A stretch of 57,190 nt of DNA from Gammaproteobacteria bacterium UBA3532 (GTDB lineage: Bacteria > Pseudomonadota > Gammaproteobacteria > Enterobacterales > UBA3532). The notes beneath the pieces were generated by a model. The model had not been told where the DNA came from. It searched no databases and saw only the letters and a list, made by a program, of their open reading frames with translations. Shown piece by piece: positions 46,484-55,844 of this stretch. The translations under genes were made by a program, and so were the position numbers. Numbering within the stretch: the stretch's first letter is position 1; each line of letters begins with the position of its first letter. The stretch covers positions 1 to 57,190 of the forward strand of contig DFOV01000008.1 of assembly GCA_002376965.1 (NCBI GenBank), given 5' to 3'.

Positions 46484-46500
46484 CGAAAGGCAGCTAGCGC
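46477..46500 (+). other. Hairpin across the der stop codon
   Basis: GCGCTAG (46477-46483) and CTAGCGC (46494-46500) form a perfect 7-bp stem with a 10-nt loop. No T-run follows. It may slow transcription or protect the 3' end between der and the flavodoxin gene. Confidence 0.45.
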
Positions 46501-46533
46501 AGACAGGCAACATAAAGCCGAGAGGAGCAGATT

Positions 46534-46980
46534 ATGGCGAATATTCGACTGGTTGTTGGTACTGTATCAGGAAAAGCGCAGAGCATAGCTGATGCAATGA
46601 CTCAGGAGTTGTCACACCAGCATAAAGTGGTAGTGACAGCGCAGGCCGTGCTCGAAGACATCACCGATGAAAAAATGGACACCCTGTTAATTGTGTGCTC
46701 AACGACTGGGAGTGGAGATATTCCGGCGAACCTGGTTGGTCTTTTTTATGAATTAAGAGAGCGCTTTCCGTTATTGCCAAATCTTCAATATGGTGTGGTG
46801 GCTTTAGGAGACCGTTCCTTCGGCGATACTTTCTGTGGCGCTGGCAAGCAATGGGATGAACTACTCACCGAATTAACGGCCAAACCTCTCGGGAGCATGC
46901 TGGCTCTGGATGCCTGTGATAGCGTCGATCCTTGGACCAGGTGCCAAGACTGGCTGAAAACTACATCCCTTAACTCGTAA
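46534..46980 (+). CDS. mioC: MioC-type flavodoxin
   Basis: A 148-residue flavodoxin-fold electron carrier. The FMN-phosphate loop is VVGTVSGKAQSIADAM, and the flavin-contact loops are CSTTGSGDIPANL and ALGDRSFGDTFCGAGKQWD. These resemble MioC and the flavodoxin domain of sulfite reductase. Start has GAGGAG 8 nt upstream. It follows der after 50 bp and precedes the yej genes; redox partners are not evident. Confidence 0.82.
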   Translation: MANIRLVVGTVSGKAQSIADAMTQELSHQHKVVVTAQAVLEDITDEKMDTLLIVCSTTGSGDIPANLVGLFYELRERFPLLPNLQYGVVALGDRSFGDTFCGAGKQWDELLTELTAKPLGSMLALDACDSVDPWTRCQDWLKTTSLNS

Positions 46981-47008
46981 ATTCCTAACTACACAACCTG
47001 GAGGCAAT

Positions 47009-48829
47009 ATGTTGCTTCGTTTGGTATGCGTTTTTGCTTGCATTAGTCTAAATCTGGTTTGGGCTGGCAGCGTCGTTTCTGATGCGGAATTACCTTGGCG
47101 TCATGGACTAGCTAAGTACGGAGACTTGAAATATTCTGCAGACTTTCAGCACTTTGATTACGTTAACCCAGAGGCACCGAAAGGCGGGCAGATCAAGCAA
47201 GCGGCTGTTGGCACCTTTGATAACCTGAATGGTTTTATCTTAAAAGGGGTGGCGGCTGATGAATTGGCGTTAATGTATGACACGCTTATGGCTGCTTCGT
47301 TGGATGAAGCATTTAGTCAATACGGTTTGCTGGCTGAAGCTGTGCAGGTTGGGGAAAAAAGCCAGTGGGTGCGTTACAGGTTGCGCCCAGAGGCTCGCTT
47401 TCACGATGGTAAGCCCGTTACCGCGGAAGACGTTAAATTTACCTTTGAGACCCTAATGGAAGATGGGCATCCTGGATTTAAAGCCTATTACAATGATGTT
47501 GATTCTGTTGTTGTTGAGTCTCTTCGCGTTGTTCGCTTTGACTTTGCTGTTGAAGGTAATGCTGAATTACCGCTGATTGTGGGACAACTAACAGTTTTAC
47601 CCAAGCACTACTGGCAAGACAAAACATTCAACAAAACCACCCTCGAAGCACCATTAGGTAGTGGGCCCTATAAAATAAGCGCGTTTGAGCAGGGTAAATG
47701 GATCGCCTATGAGCGTGATAAAAATTACTGGGGCCGCGATTTGCCGGTTAACCGCGGACGTTATAATTTTGATCAGGTTCGATTTGATTATTACAAGGAC
47801 GGGCGCGTGGCTTTGGAGGCACTTAAAGCAGGTCAATTTGACTACCGCGCCGAAAATAACTCAAAGCAATGGGCAACAGGCTATGACTTTCCCGCTGTAG
47901 AAGAAGGGCGCTTCATCAAAGAAATGCTCCCACACTCTCAGCCGACTGGCATGCAGGGATTTGTGTTTAACACTCGTCGCGATAAATTCAGTGATCCGAC
48001 GGTGCGCTGGGCTTTGGCTCAGGTATTTGATTTCGAGTGGACCAACAAAACTCTTTTCTATGGTCAGTACAGCCGCACCACCTCTTACTTTTCCAATTCC
48101 GAACTAGCCTCATCAGGTCTTCCTTCCGAGGGGGAACTGGCCTTGCTCGAACCATATCGTGAACAACTGCCGCAAGAACTTTTTACCCAACCCTACCACA
48201 TACCTACATCGGATGGCTCCGGCTATATGCGTGAATCGTTGCGCGCTGCGGCTAAGGCATTAAAAAAAGCCGGATGGGTGGTAGAGCAAGGTAAACTGAT
48301 TGACGGCAAAACCGGCAAGCCATTTCAGTTCGAAGTACTATTGTATTCGCCAGCGTTTGAACGCATTGTATTACCGTATTTGAGTAATCTAAAACGGCTT
48401 GGTATCGATGCCAAAGTTCGAACCGTCGATGTGGCGCAATATCAGCAACGCTTCCAGAGTTTTGATTTTGACATGATTGTATGGTCGTGGGGGCAGTCTC
48501 TCTCTCCTGGCAATGAACAGTTAAATATGTGGGGAAGTGAGTTTGCCGATCAAACTGGTTCGCGTAACTTCGCGGGTATAAAAAGTCCCGTGGTTGATGA
48601 TCTGATTGAAAAGTTGATTATGGCGCCAACCCGCGAGGAGCTTATTACAGCAACACGAGCCTTAGATCGGGTGCTGTTGTGGGGCAACTATGTCGTCCCT
48701 CATTGGCATATTCGCTCGCATCGTCTGGGTTATTGGAATAAATTTGGGCGGCCGGAGATCATTCCACCCTATGGCTTGGATCTCTATGCCTGGTGGGTGA
48801 AACAACAACCCAGCCATTCAGATAAATGA
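47009..48829 (+). CDS. yejA: Periplasmic oligopeptide-binding protein YejA
   Basis: Binding protein of the YejABEF importer, which takes up peptides including microcin C in E. coli. The 606 residues start with a signal peptide (cleavage near residue 19, after VWAG). The SBP_bac_5 fold shows [44 protein letters not shown] and YEAWW-like C-terminus (LYAWWV). Start has TGGAGG 6 nt upstream. yejB follows after 16 bp. Confidence 0.92.
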   Translation: MLLRLVCVFACISLNLVWAGSVVSDAELPWRHGLAKYGDLKYSADFQHFDYVNPEAPKGGQIKQAAVGTFDNLNGFILKGVAADELALMYDTLMAASLDEAFSQYGLLAEAVQVGEKSQWVRYRLRPEARFHDGKPVTAEDVKFTFETLMEDGHPGFKAYYNDVDSVVVESLRVVRFDFAVEGNAELPLIVGQLTVLPKHYWQDKTFNKTTLEAPLGSGPYKISAFEQGKWIAYERDKNYWGRDLPVNRGRYNFDQVRFDYYKDGRVALEALKAGQFDYRAENNSKQWATGYDFPAVEEGRFIKEMLPHSQPTGMQGFVFNTRRDKFSDPTVRWALAQVFDFEWTNKTLFYGQYSRTTSYFSNSELASSGLPSEGELALLEPYREQLPQELFTQPYHIPTSDGSGYMRESLRAAAKALKKAGWVVEQGKLIDGKTGKPFQFEVLLYSPAFERIVLPYLSNLKRLGIDAKVRTVDVAQYQQRFQSFDFDMIVWSWGQSLSPGNEQLNMWGSEFADQTGSRNFAGIKSPVVDDLIEKLIMAPTREELITATRALDRVLLWGNYVVPHWHIRSHRLGYWNKFGRPEIIPPYGLDLYAWWVKQQPSHSDK

Positions 48830-48845
48830 AAGGAGTGCTGTTGAC

Positions 48846-49928
48846 ATGATGGGACATTATATCCTTAAGCGTTTGGCGCTAATGATCCCGACATTGCTTG
48901 GAATCATGCTGGTCAACTTTTTGATCGTGCAAGCGGCACCAGGTGGCCCGGTTGAGCAAATGATGGCTCAAATTCAAGCTCACGATGTCAATGCAACATC
49001 CAGGGTCAGCGGCGGGCTGGCGGACGTAGCCGCTGCTGGTACCCAGTCAAACTATCGCGGTAGTCAGGGATTGGAGCAGGAGCTGATCGAGCGCCTCGAA
49101 AAGCAGTTTGGCTTTGATAAACCGGCTCATGAGCGCTTTTTTTCGATGCTGTGGAATTATCTACGCTTTGATTTTGGTGACAGCTTTTATCGTGATCAGT
49201 CGGTGATATCCATCATTATTGAAAAACTGCCAGTGTCGATATCGCTCGGATTATGGTCGACCTTATTGATGTATCTGATTGCGATTCCGTTGGGTATTAA
49301 AAAAGCGATACGTGATGGTTCTTCTTTCGATGTGTGGACCAGTATGGTGGTAATTGTTGGCAATGCTATTCCCGCCTTTCTATTCGCCATTTTGTTTATT
49401 GTGCTCTTTGCTGGTGGTACCTACTTTGACTGGTTTCCACTCCGAGGTTTAGTCAGTGATAACTGGGATGAGTTAACTTGGGGAGCGAAAATAGTCGATT
49501 ACTTTTGGCACATTACTCTGCCTGTAGTCTGTTTGGTAATTGGTTCCTTTGCCGGATTAACGCTGCTCACTAAAAACTCCTTTCTCGATGAAATTGGCAA
49601 GCAATATGTGTTAACCGCCAAAGCCAAGGGATTGAATGACACCCAAGTGCTATACCGCCATGTATTCCGCAACGCGATGTTGATCGTAATTGCTGGTATT
49701 CCGGGTCAGTTGGTGGGCATACTTTTCACCGGTTCTATGCTGATTGAGATTGTATTTTCGCTGGATGGCTTGGGGCTTCTTGGTTATGAGAGTGTGGTCA
49801 ATCGAGATTATCCGGTGGTTTTTGGAACGCTGTATATTTTTACGCTGATTGGCTTGCTGCTAAATCTTATTGGGGATATGACCTATGTACTGGTCGATCC
49901 TCGAATTGATTTTGAAGGGAGAAGCTAA
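48846..49928 (+). CDS. yejB: Peptide ABC transporter permease YejB
   Basis: Inner-membrane permease of 360 residues with about six TM helices. [32 protein letters not shown] is the usual YejB/DppB N-terminus, and the permease coupling loop is [26 protein letters not shown]. Its stop is directly followed by the yejE start codon. Confidence 0.94.
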   Translation: MMGHYILKRLALMIPTLLGIMLVNFLIVQAAPGGPVEQMMAQIQAHDVNATSRVSGGLADVAAAGTQSNYRGSQGLEQELIERLEKQFGFDKPAHERFFSMLWNYLRFDFGDSFYRDQSVISIIIEKLPVSISLGLWSTLLMYLIAIPLGIKKAIRDGSSFDVWTSMVVIVGNAIPAFLFAILFIVLFAGGTYFDWFPLRGLVSDNWDELTWGAKIVDYFWHITLPVVCLVIGSFAGLTLLTKNSFLDEIGKQYVLTAKAKGLNDTQVLYRHVFRNAMLIVIAGIPGQLVGILFTGSMLIEIVFSLDGLGLLGYESVVNRDYPVVFGTLYIFTLIGLLLNLIGDMTYVLVDPRIDFEGRS

Positions 49929-50963
49929 ATGGCACTTTCTCCCATTAATCAGCGTCGCTGGCAGCAATTTAAACGCAACAAACGTGGTTATTGGTCTTTA
50001 TGGATTTTCGCGGTTTTGTTTGTTTTTTGCCTGGGAGCCGAGTTTATTGCCAATGACAAGCCCTTAGTGGTGAGCTACGAAGGCGATTGGCACTTTCCCA
50101 TTTTTACTTTCTATCCTGAGACGCATTTTGGTGGCGACTTAGAAACGGAAACCAATTTCAAAGATCCCTATGTTGTCGATTTGATTGAGCCAAAAGGCTG
50201 GATGCTTTGGCCTTTGGTCAAGCACAGCTACAACACCCATAATTACTTTTTGCCGGATCCTGCACCATCGGCCCCCACAGCAGATAATCTGCTAGGAACT
50301 GATGATCAAGCGCGGGATGTGTTTGCCAGGCTCATTTACGGGTTGCGGATTTCGATACTCTTTGGTTTGGCCTTAACCTTGTTGTGCTCGTGTATTGGTA
50401 TTTTTGTTGGAGCATTGCAGGGGTTCTTTGGTGGAAAAGTCGATCTCATTGGCCAACGGATTATCGAAATATGGTCTGGTTTGCCTTCACTGTATTTATT
50501 GATTATTCTATCCAGCATTGTTGAGCCCAACTTTTTTTGGCTGCTGGCGATCATGGTGTTGTTTAGTTGGATGACGCTGGTGGGCGTGGTTCGGGCAGAG
50601 TTTTTACGCGGGCGTAATTTCGAATATGTTAAGGCTGCTCGTGCTTTGGGAGTTAGCCCCTGGGTCATTATGTGGCGTCATGTCTTGCCTAACGCGATGG
50701 TGGCAACCCTAACCCTGATGCCTTTTGTCCTGACAGGTGGCATAACGTCGCTAACGGCGCTGGATTTCTTGGGGCTAGGGCTACCTGCCGATCAGGCTTC
50801 GCTGGGCGAGATGTTGCGCCAAGGCAAGGAAAACCTGCATGCACCCTGGCTGGCATTTACCAGCTTTACAGTACTATCGGTTATCTTGAGTTTGCTGGTT
50901 TTTATTGGTGAGGCGGTTCGTGATGCATTTGATCCGCGCAAGACGTTAGCCATGGAGTCCTGA
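49929..50963 (+). CDS. yejE: Peptide ABC transporter permease YejE
   Basis: Second permease, 344 residues, about six TM helices with a long periplasmic loop after the first (residues 45-125). The loop LGTDDQARDVFARLIYGLR and the coupling loop YVKAARALGVSPWVIMWRHVLPNA are characteristic of DppC/YejE proteins. No gap to yejB, and yejF follows after 1 bp. Confidence 0.94.
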   Translation: MALSPINQRRWQQFKRNKRGYWSLWIFAVLFVFCLGAEFIANDKPLVVSYEGDWHFPIFTFYPETHFGGDLETETNFKDPYVVDLIEPKGWMLWPLVKHSYNTHNYFLPDPAPSAPTADNLLGTDDQARDVFARLIYGLRISILFGLALTLLCSCIGIFVGALQGFFGGKVDLIGQRIIEIWSGLPSLYLLIILSSIVEPNFFWLLAIMVLFSWMTLVGVVRAEFLRGRNFEYVKAARALGVSPWVIMWRHVLPNAMVATLTLMPFVLTGGITSLTALDFLGLGLPADQASLGEMLRQGKENLHAPWLAFTSFTVLSVILSLLVFIGEAVRDAFDPRKTLAMES

Positions 50964-50964
50964 T

Positions 50965-52554
50965 ATGAGTGTTTTACGCATAGATAATCTGAGCATTGGA
51001 TTTCGCACTGCTAGCGGTGACAACCGAGTCGTTGATGATATCAGTTTTTCGGTCGAGAGAGGCGAAACGCTTTCCCTCGTGGGGGAGAGCGGTTCAGGCA
51101 AATCGGTCACCGCCCTGTCGGTTATGCGTCTGCTGGGCGAGGATAAGGTCGTGTATCCAACTGGACGTATCCACCTCAATGAGCACTCAGTATTAGATGC
51201 CAGCGAGAAAACGTTAAGGGAGCTACGCGGCTCTGCGGTTTCTATGATCTTTCAAGAGCCGATGACATCCCTGAACCCATTGCACAAAGTGTATCGCCAG
51301 GTTGCTGAAATGGTCATATTGCATGGTGGCGCCAAAAAAGAGGATGTGCGCACTCGTGTGCAAAGTTTGTTGGAAATGGTCGGGCTAGATCATCAGCGCT
51401 TTCTAGATGCCTACCCACATGAGCTGTCTGGCGGGCAGCGTCAACGGGTTATGATTGCCATGGCCTTGGCCAACGAGCCGGACTTGTTGATCGCTGATGA
51501 GCCAACAACGGCTTTGGATGTAACGGTTCAGCAACAGGTTTTGGACTTGTTAAAGCAATTGCAGCAACAACTGGGAATGTCGATGTTGTTGATAACCCAT
51601 GACTTGGGTGTCGTTGACTACACGGCTGATCGCGTCTGTGTTATGCAGCAGGGAAAGTTAGTCGAGACGGGTACCAAAAAGCAGGTCATCGAATCGCCCC
51701 AACATCCCTATACACAAATGCTGGTGCATTCAGTGCCATCAGGCAAGCCGCATCCTGTCACCGAGGATGCCGCGGTTTTATTACACACCCATGATTTAAA
51801 CATGGCCTACTACAAGTCGGCTGGCTGGTTTGGTCGCCAAGTGGTTGCTCACCAGGCTGTAAAAAATATGACGTTGCAGCTAAAACAGGGTGAAACCTTA
51901 GGAATCGTCGGTGAGAGTGGATCGGGAAAGACCACGTTAGGCATGTCGCTACTCCGGCTGGTGGATAGTGACGGAGCCATTTTGTTTGATGGGCAGCCGG
52001 TTGATGGTTTGAACCAGAAACAGCTGCGACCTTTGCGTAAGGCGTTTCAAGTGGTTTTTCAAGATCCCTTTGCCAGCTTGAGTCCGCGTATGACCGTTGG
52101 CGACATTATCGAAGAGGGCCTGCGCCTGCATTTCCCTGATTTGGATAAAACTGCTCGGCGCGAACAAGTGATTCAGGCTTTGATCGATGTTGAGCTTACC
52201 GAAGACTATTACTACCGCTATCCCCACGAATTGTCAGGTGGGCAGCGCCAACGCATAGCCATTGCTCGCGCAGTAGCGCTCCGACCAAAGTTGATAGTGT
52301 TAGACGAGCCGACCTCGGCCTTAGATCGCTCTGTCCAAGCGCAGGTGATTGCGTTACTTCGAGGCCTTCAACAGCGTTATCAGCTGAGCTACCTGTTTAT
52401 TAGTCATGATTTGGCGGTGGTTAGGGCGATGAGTCATCGGGTTATGGTTATGAAGGATGGTGAGTTGGTCGAGCAGGGCGAGGCTAGTGCGGTTTTTGAA
52501 TCACCGCAAAAGCCATACACCCAACAGCTACTTAGTGCCTCGATGTTGAACTAA
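50965..52554 (+). CDS. yejF: Peptide ABC transporter ATPase YejF (two nucleotide-binding domains)
   Basis: The 529-residue protein fuses two ATPase domains, as in YejF. Walker A is GESGSGKSVTAL in the first and GESGSGKTTLGM in the second. The signature LSGGQRQR occurs in each, with Walker B DLLIADEPTTALD and LIVLDEPTSALD. It closes the yejABEF operon and converges on cysZ with 20 bp between stops. Confidence 0.95.
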   Translation: MSVLRIDNLSIGFRTASGDNRVVDDISFSVERGETLSLVGESGSGKSVTALSVMRLLGEDKVVYPTGRIHLNEHSVLDASEKTLRELRGSAVSMIFQEPMTSLNPLHKVYRQVAEMVILHGGAKKEDVRTRVQSLLEMVGLDHQRFLDAYPHELSGGQRQRVMIAMALANEPDLLIADEPTTALDVTVQQQVLDLLKQLQQQLGMSMLLITHDLGVVDYTADRVCVMQQGKLVETGTKKQVIESPQHPYTQMLVHSVPSGKPHPVTEDAAVLLHTHDLNMAYYKSAGWFGRQVVAHQAVKNMTLQLKQGETLGIVGESGSGKTTLGMSLLRLVDSDGAILFDGQPVDGLNQKQLRPLRKAFQVVFQDPFASLSPRMTVGDIIEEGLRLHFPDLDKTARREQVIQALIDVELTEDYYYRYPHELSGGQRQRIAIARAVALRPKLIVLDEPTSALDRSVQAQVIALLRGLQQRYQLSYLFISHDLAVVRAMSHRVMVMKDGELVEQGEASAVFESPQKPYTQQLLSASMLN

Positions 52555-52574
52555 GTATTGCAGGCTGTTGCCAA

Positions 52575-53396
52575 CTACTCCGCTTTTGGCGAAATCTCGC
52601 TTGTGTTTGGCGCGGCACTAACTGCCGTGGATGCCCGACCAATTTGAGCGGTTGGTTTAATATGCTTACTCCATAACCAGGTGGCACCAGCAGTAGCAGC
52701 CGGTACTAACAAGCAGTTAAGGATAGGGATGTGCACTAGAACGGATAGGCCTGCCCCAAAGGTGTAGCGAGCCCATGGCGTTTTACCCATGGCTTTCATC
52801 GTGTCTTTAATCGGAATTTGCTGCGCATCGGCTGGGTAGTCGATATATTGCAAAGAAAGCATCCTGCAGCCAAATAAAAACCAGTACAGCGGTGATAACA
52901 CATTCACCAATGGAATAAAGGTTAATAGCAATACCAAAAGCAGGGCTAAAAACATCCGCCACATCTTACTCAGCTCGCGCATGAGAATTTGCGGGATCAT
53001 ACCGACAAGGTTAGCCCAGGATATATGGCTTTCTTCTAAATCTCCCAAGTCTTTTAATACTTCTTCAGATAAGAAACTCGAAAACGGCGAGGCAATGACC
53101 CCTGCGATGGCAACAAAGGTGTAGTTGACCACCATCATGATACCCAGAGACATAAATACATAAATCAGCCAGAATAAAAAGTTGATCAATATGTCTGGGA
53201 TGAAATCCCTGTTAGGAAGCGTATCGCGCACGGTGTCTTGAAGCAGATCAAGCTGGCTAAATAAATAACTGAATGCACCAATATACAAAAACAGAGTGAT
53301 AGCAACGGGTGCCCACGCAATCGTACGTGTTTTGGGATGAAATAAATATTGATAACCTTTGAGAATGGCTATCAGGCCAACCGCAGAATTATTCAT
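52575..53396 (-). CDS. cysZ: Sulfate transporter CysZ
   Basis: Inner-membrane sulfate permease of 273 residues (253 in E. coli). Four or more hydrophobic segments are visible. GYQYLFHPKTRTIAWAPVAITLFLY, VAIAGVIASPFSSFLSEEV and WMFGCRML-like LYWFLFGCRMLSLQYIDYPAD are family landmarks. The C-terminal ~25 residues are polar and extend past the E. coli protein. No cysteine-synthesis gene is adjacent. Confidence 0.92.
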   Translation of the reverse strand: MNNSAVGLIAILKGYQYLFHPKTRTIAWAPVAITLFLYIGAFSYLFSQLDLLQDTVRDTLPNRDFIPDILINFLFWLIYVFMSLGIMMVVNYTFVAIAGVIASPFSSFLSEEVLKDLGDLEESHISWANLVGMIPQILMRELSKMWRMFLALLLVLLLTFIPLVNVLSPLYWFLFGCRMLSLQYIDYPADAQQIPIKDTMKAMGKTPWARYTFGAGLSVLVHIPILNCLLVPAATAGATWLWSKHIKPTAQIGRASTAVSAAPNTSEISPKAE

Positions 53397-53481
53397 GCGC
53401 CTCTCCTTGAGTTGATTTTGCTAGGCACATTGTACTGGCTGGGAGAATCTGTGCAATGAGAGATGGTTTGGTGGCGTAAAA

Positions 53482-53811
53482 ATGTGGACTAGAAAAAGCT
53501 ATCGGCTGTTATTTGTGATTGAGATACGATTACCGTCGTGCAGGCTTGTTGATGTTGAGCTGGTAGTGGTTCTCAATGGCTGGATGTGCATCGCTATGTT
53601 GATGTTTTTGTGCGAGTATTTGGGTGGATGGCTTGTTTTTCAGTATAACGAAAGCTTCTTCCAACAAGCTGAGCTTTATGTTCCTAAAAAAATCAGTGTG
53701 ACCATGCGTATTGATGAGGATATATTGGATTGGTTTAAGGGCCAAGGCCAAGGTTATCAGACACGCATCAACCAACTACTACGTAAATATATGGATGCTC
53801 ATAGACACTAA
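53482..53811 (+). CDS. Orphan BrnA-like antitoxin core with doubtful N-terminus
   Basis: The last ~55 residues (YNESFFQQAELYVPKKISVTMRIDEDILDWFKGQGQGYQTRINQLLRKYM) match the ribbon-helix-helix core of BrnA antitoxins, normally paired with a BrnT ribonuclease toxin. No BrnT-like gene lies on either side. The first ~50 residues, rich in hydrophobic and cysteine residues (VVVLNGWMCIAMLMFLCEYL), look nothing like BrnA and may not be translated. Later starts such as ATG at 53584 or TTG at 53620 are possible, but none has a good ribosome-binding site. It may be a remnant of a lost toxin-antitoxin pair. Confidence 0.55.
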   Translation: MWTRKSYRLLFVIEIRLPSCRLVDVELVVVLNGWMCIAMLMFLCEYLGGWLVFQYNESFFQQAELYVPKKISVTMRIDEDILDWFKGQGQGYQTRINQLLRKYMDAHRH

Positions 53812-54009
53812 GCCACCTCGTTACCACGACGTGGCTCCCCACCGACAGCGGGTGTGATAACGAAACAACAAGATGGTCATCTAAAAAATGTAATTTAAAC
53901 AATAAGATACACGATGCAGGTGGTTGTAAAGTAAGTCCACACTTGCCAAAGTTGAGACTGGCTGTTAATTTGGACAGTGTTGAGTTACCATAAGCCTGAG
54001 GAATCAAGG

Positions 54010-54194
54010 ATGCCAACCTCTCGCCAGAGCCAAATCAGCCTAAGCGACACACCCTATTGCCACTGCATATCGCGGTGTATCAGAAGAGCTACGAGCACCG
54101 TCGGCAGTGGGCAGAAGATAGGCTGCACTTCCTGGCTGGCCTTTTCGCTATCGACATCTGTGCTAATGCCGTGATGTATAGCTTGTCAGCTTGA
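54010..54194 (+). pseudogene. Remnant of a REP-associated tyrosine (Y1/IS200-like) transposase
   Basis: The reading frame starts MPTSRQSQISLSDTPYCHCISRCIRRA, the N-terminal signature of RAYT transposases. It then shifts frame near 54090, with loss of about a dozen expected residues. It continues in another frame as YEHRRQWAEDRLHFLAGLFAIDICANAVM, which is the next conserved block. The HUH motif (usually NHYH) and catalytic Tyr, expected next, are missing; the frame ends at TGA 54192-54194. Family recognition is confident; the element is dead. Confidence 0.8.
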
Positions 54195-54252
54195 GGCAAC
54201 GAATGATACTTTTCTCTTCATTATGAGCAAAAACAGCAACCGCTATGTTCAT
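54163..54252 (-). pseudogene. N-terminal fragment of a family 2 glycosyltransferase
   Basis: From ATG at 54252, with AAGGGA 6 nt upstream, the frame reads MNIAVAVFAHNEEKSIIRCL, the typical first strand and NEE nucleotide-sugar motif of GT2 enzymes. After about 21 residues the frame passes into the antisense of the transposase remnant and ends at TAG (54163). It begins 23 bp after the stop of the secreted-protein gene, so the two once formed an operon and the rest of the glycosyltransferase was replaced or deleted. Too short to have been flagged as a gene, and certainly inactive. Confidence 0.6.
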
Positions 54253-54275
54253 AAACGTCCCTTTTTCACTTCGGT

Positions 54276-55631
54276 CTATTCCGTAACAACGTTTTCAGCG
54301 GTTAGATTGACCGGCGCTTTAGGCTTTAGGCTGGCACCATTAATTGCAAAATCAATGGTTTTGATGAATGGGCTTGCTGCATCATGCCCATCACCTTTGT
54401 TCCACGGCCAACGCCCGCCTTTGTTTTCTCCTAGCGCAGAAACATCTTTAACCGCAAAATAGATTGTATTCAGCTTTTGCAACTCCAGCGGAGGCACTTC
54501 AAAGGTAGTAAATGCCAAGGTTCCCCAACCATTGGGACGTCTGAAATAGTGTGGATTGCGCGCATCAACATATTGGATACCAGAATATAGCTTAGGCGCG
54601 ATAATGTGGGCGCTGTCATAGTTTTCGTTAGTAATAGGCGTAGCAGACCAGCGCAACTCGAAAGTACTCAGTGCGTTGTCACCTAGCGATGCCCAGGACA
54701 TGTCATGAAAACCCAATTGCCACTCATTCTTACTGGCCTTGTAGCCCACCCATAATGAGGTGATAGACTCTTCATTTTGATCGGGCTCTTCGCTATCGCT
54801 GGTTGCATAATATTGAATCTCATCAAGATACATCGCGGTGTGCTCAGGCTGCCCCCAGCGAATTTCTATGTAATATTGATTTAATTGTGCAAAATAGTGT
54901 TTACCCGCCTCACTATATGGGGGGTTGTTAGGAACCCTTTCTTTCGATCCTCTACGGTGTTGCGGATGCTGATCCAAAAGAACGTGATACCACATATCCG
55001 ATTCGATAGTTAGATAATGGTAATAATGCTGATTTCCAGGCCCCTCATATGGGCAACCATCTCCGGAACCATAAGCGGGTTTCGATGGATCGCGCCAGCA
55101 TAAGTAAGTGCCGATATGAAAATTGGTTCCCAGAACTTCGTTACCACCACTTTTGTCCAGCTCTTTCATGCCTTCTGTTTTCAGGTAGAAGCTCATTCGG
55201 TCGGTGTTGTCGTTTGTGACTCCACGTTCAGACAGTGGCTGGCCATCATACCAGACCCACCAAGCGGTACGGTGATCGGTGCTTTCCGGGGTTTCGTAAA
55301 CTTTGAAGCTGCCCCCACTGCTGGTAGACGGAGCAAATGTGCTGTTATCGATAGCCACTTTATTGATTTGTTCAGGGGTATAGCCGCCTTTGTTGAATAC
55401 TCGTGGGCCATATCCCCAGTTATAGTTTGCTCCTTTACCCAAAGCCGCGGTCTCCATCAGAACCCAGCCTTGATTTCCATACGCCACATCATCCTGCCAC
55501 TGCCAGCCAAGCCAGTCGTGCCCAGCGCCTTGATTAAAGTCCATTAACATGCCTGCATCTACGGCAAAAACAGGGGCCATTAAAAACACCAGCCCCAAGA
55601 ATGGCTTTTGGCTTTTTCCAATCATATTCAT
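54276..55631 (-). CDS. Secreted protein of unknown function
   Basis: I do not recognise a named family. The 451 residues start with a signal peptide (about 1-26, cleavage after AVDA). The mature protein is rich in Trp, Tyr, Gly and Asn, with no further membrane segment. Two cysteines near CWRDP..GDGCPY could form a disulfide. Segments such as HYYHYLTIESDMWYHVLLDQHP and YIEIRWGQPEHTAMYLDEIQYY suggest a beta-sandwich, of the kind seen in carbohydrate-active enzymes and binding modules. A C-terminal KAPVNLTAENVV resembles the first strand of a fibronectin III repeat, then the protein stops. A glycosyltransferase start follows 23 bp on. Three tandem 20-bp repeats lie just upstream. Confidence 0.7.
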   Translation of the reverse strand: MNMIGKSQKPFLGLVFLMAPVFAVDAGMLMDFNQGAGHDWLGWQWQDDVAYGNQGWVLMETAALGKGANYNWGYGPRVFNKGGYTPEQINKVAIDNSTFAPSTSSGGSFKVYETPESTDHRTAWWVWYDGQPLSERGVTNDNTDRMSFYLKTEGMKELDKSGGNEVLGTNFHIGTYLCWRDPSKPAYGSGDGCPYEGPGNQHYYHYLTIESDMWYHVLLDQHPQHRRGSKERVPNNPPYSEAGKHYFAQLNQYYIEIRWGQPEHTAMYLDEIQYYATSDSEEPDQNEESITSLWVGYKASKNEWQLGFHDMSWASLGDNALSTFELRWSATPITNENYDSAHIIAPKLYSGIQYVDARNPHYFRRPNGWGTLAFTTFEVPPLELQKLNTIYFAVKDVSALGENKGGRWPWNKGDGHDAASPFIKTIDFAINGASLKPKAPVNLTAENVVTE

Positions 55632-55650
55632 ATTCGCTCTACCTTTTGTT

Positions 55651-55710
55651 TTACTGAGCTTAAATTTATATTTCCGAGCTTAAGATTACTTTACTCAGCT
55701 TAAGGCTCTT
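55651..55710. repeat. Three-copy 20-bp tandem repeat upstream of the secreted-protein gene
   Basis: Units at 55651, 55671 and 55691 share a central AGCTTAA at the same phase with flanking TTAC or TTTC. Each copy contains AGCTTAA, near palindromic (TTAAGCTNAG on the other strand). It occupies the leader/promoter region 20-80 bp upstream of the start at 55631. Confidence 0.7.
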
Positions 55711-55844
55711 TGAATACTAACTATAGGTGATATTTCTCGCCAAAAAAGTGAATGCCCGCACAGCAAGAAAAAATAAAACGGCCACCTAAAAAACATGTTG
55801 TAAAAAACATGTTACAAAAGGCGAGTAAGGCCAAAGAGGGAAAG

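Noticed and set aside
54276..54320. C-terminal truncation of the secreted protein by the transposase remnant
   Set aside because: The stop codon is followed by a proper ribosome-binding site and the start of a glycosyltransferase, so the break lies further downstream; the Fn3-like ending is noted but not proven to be a truncation.
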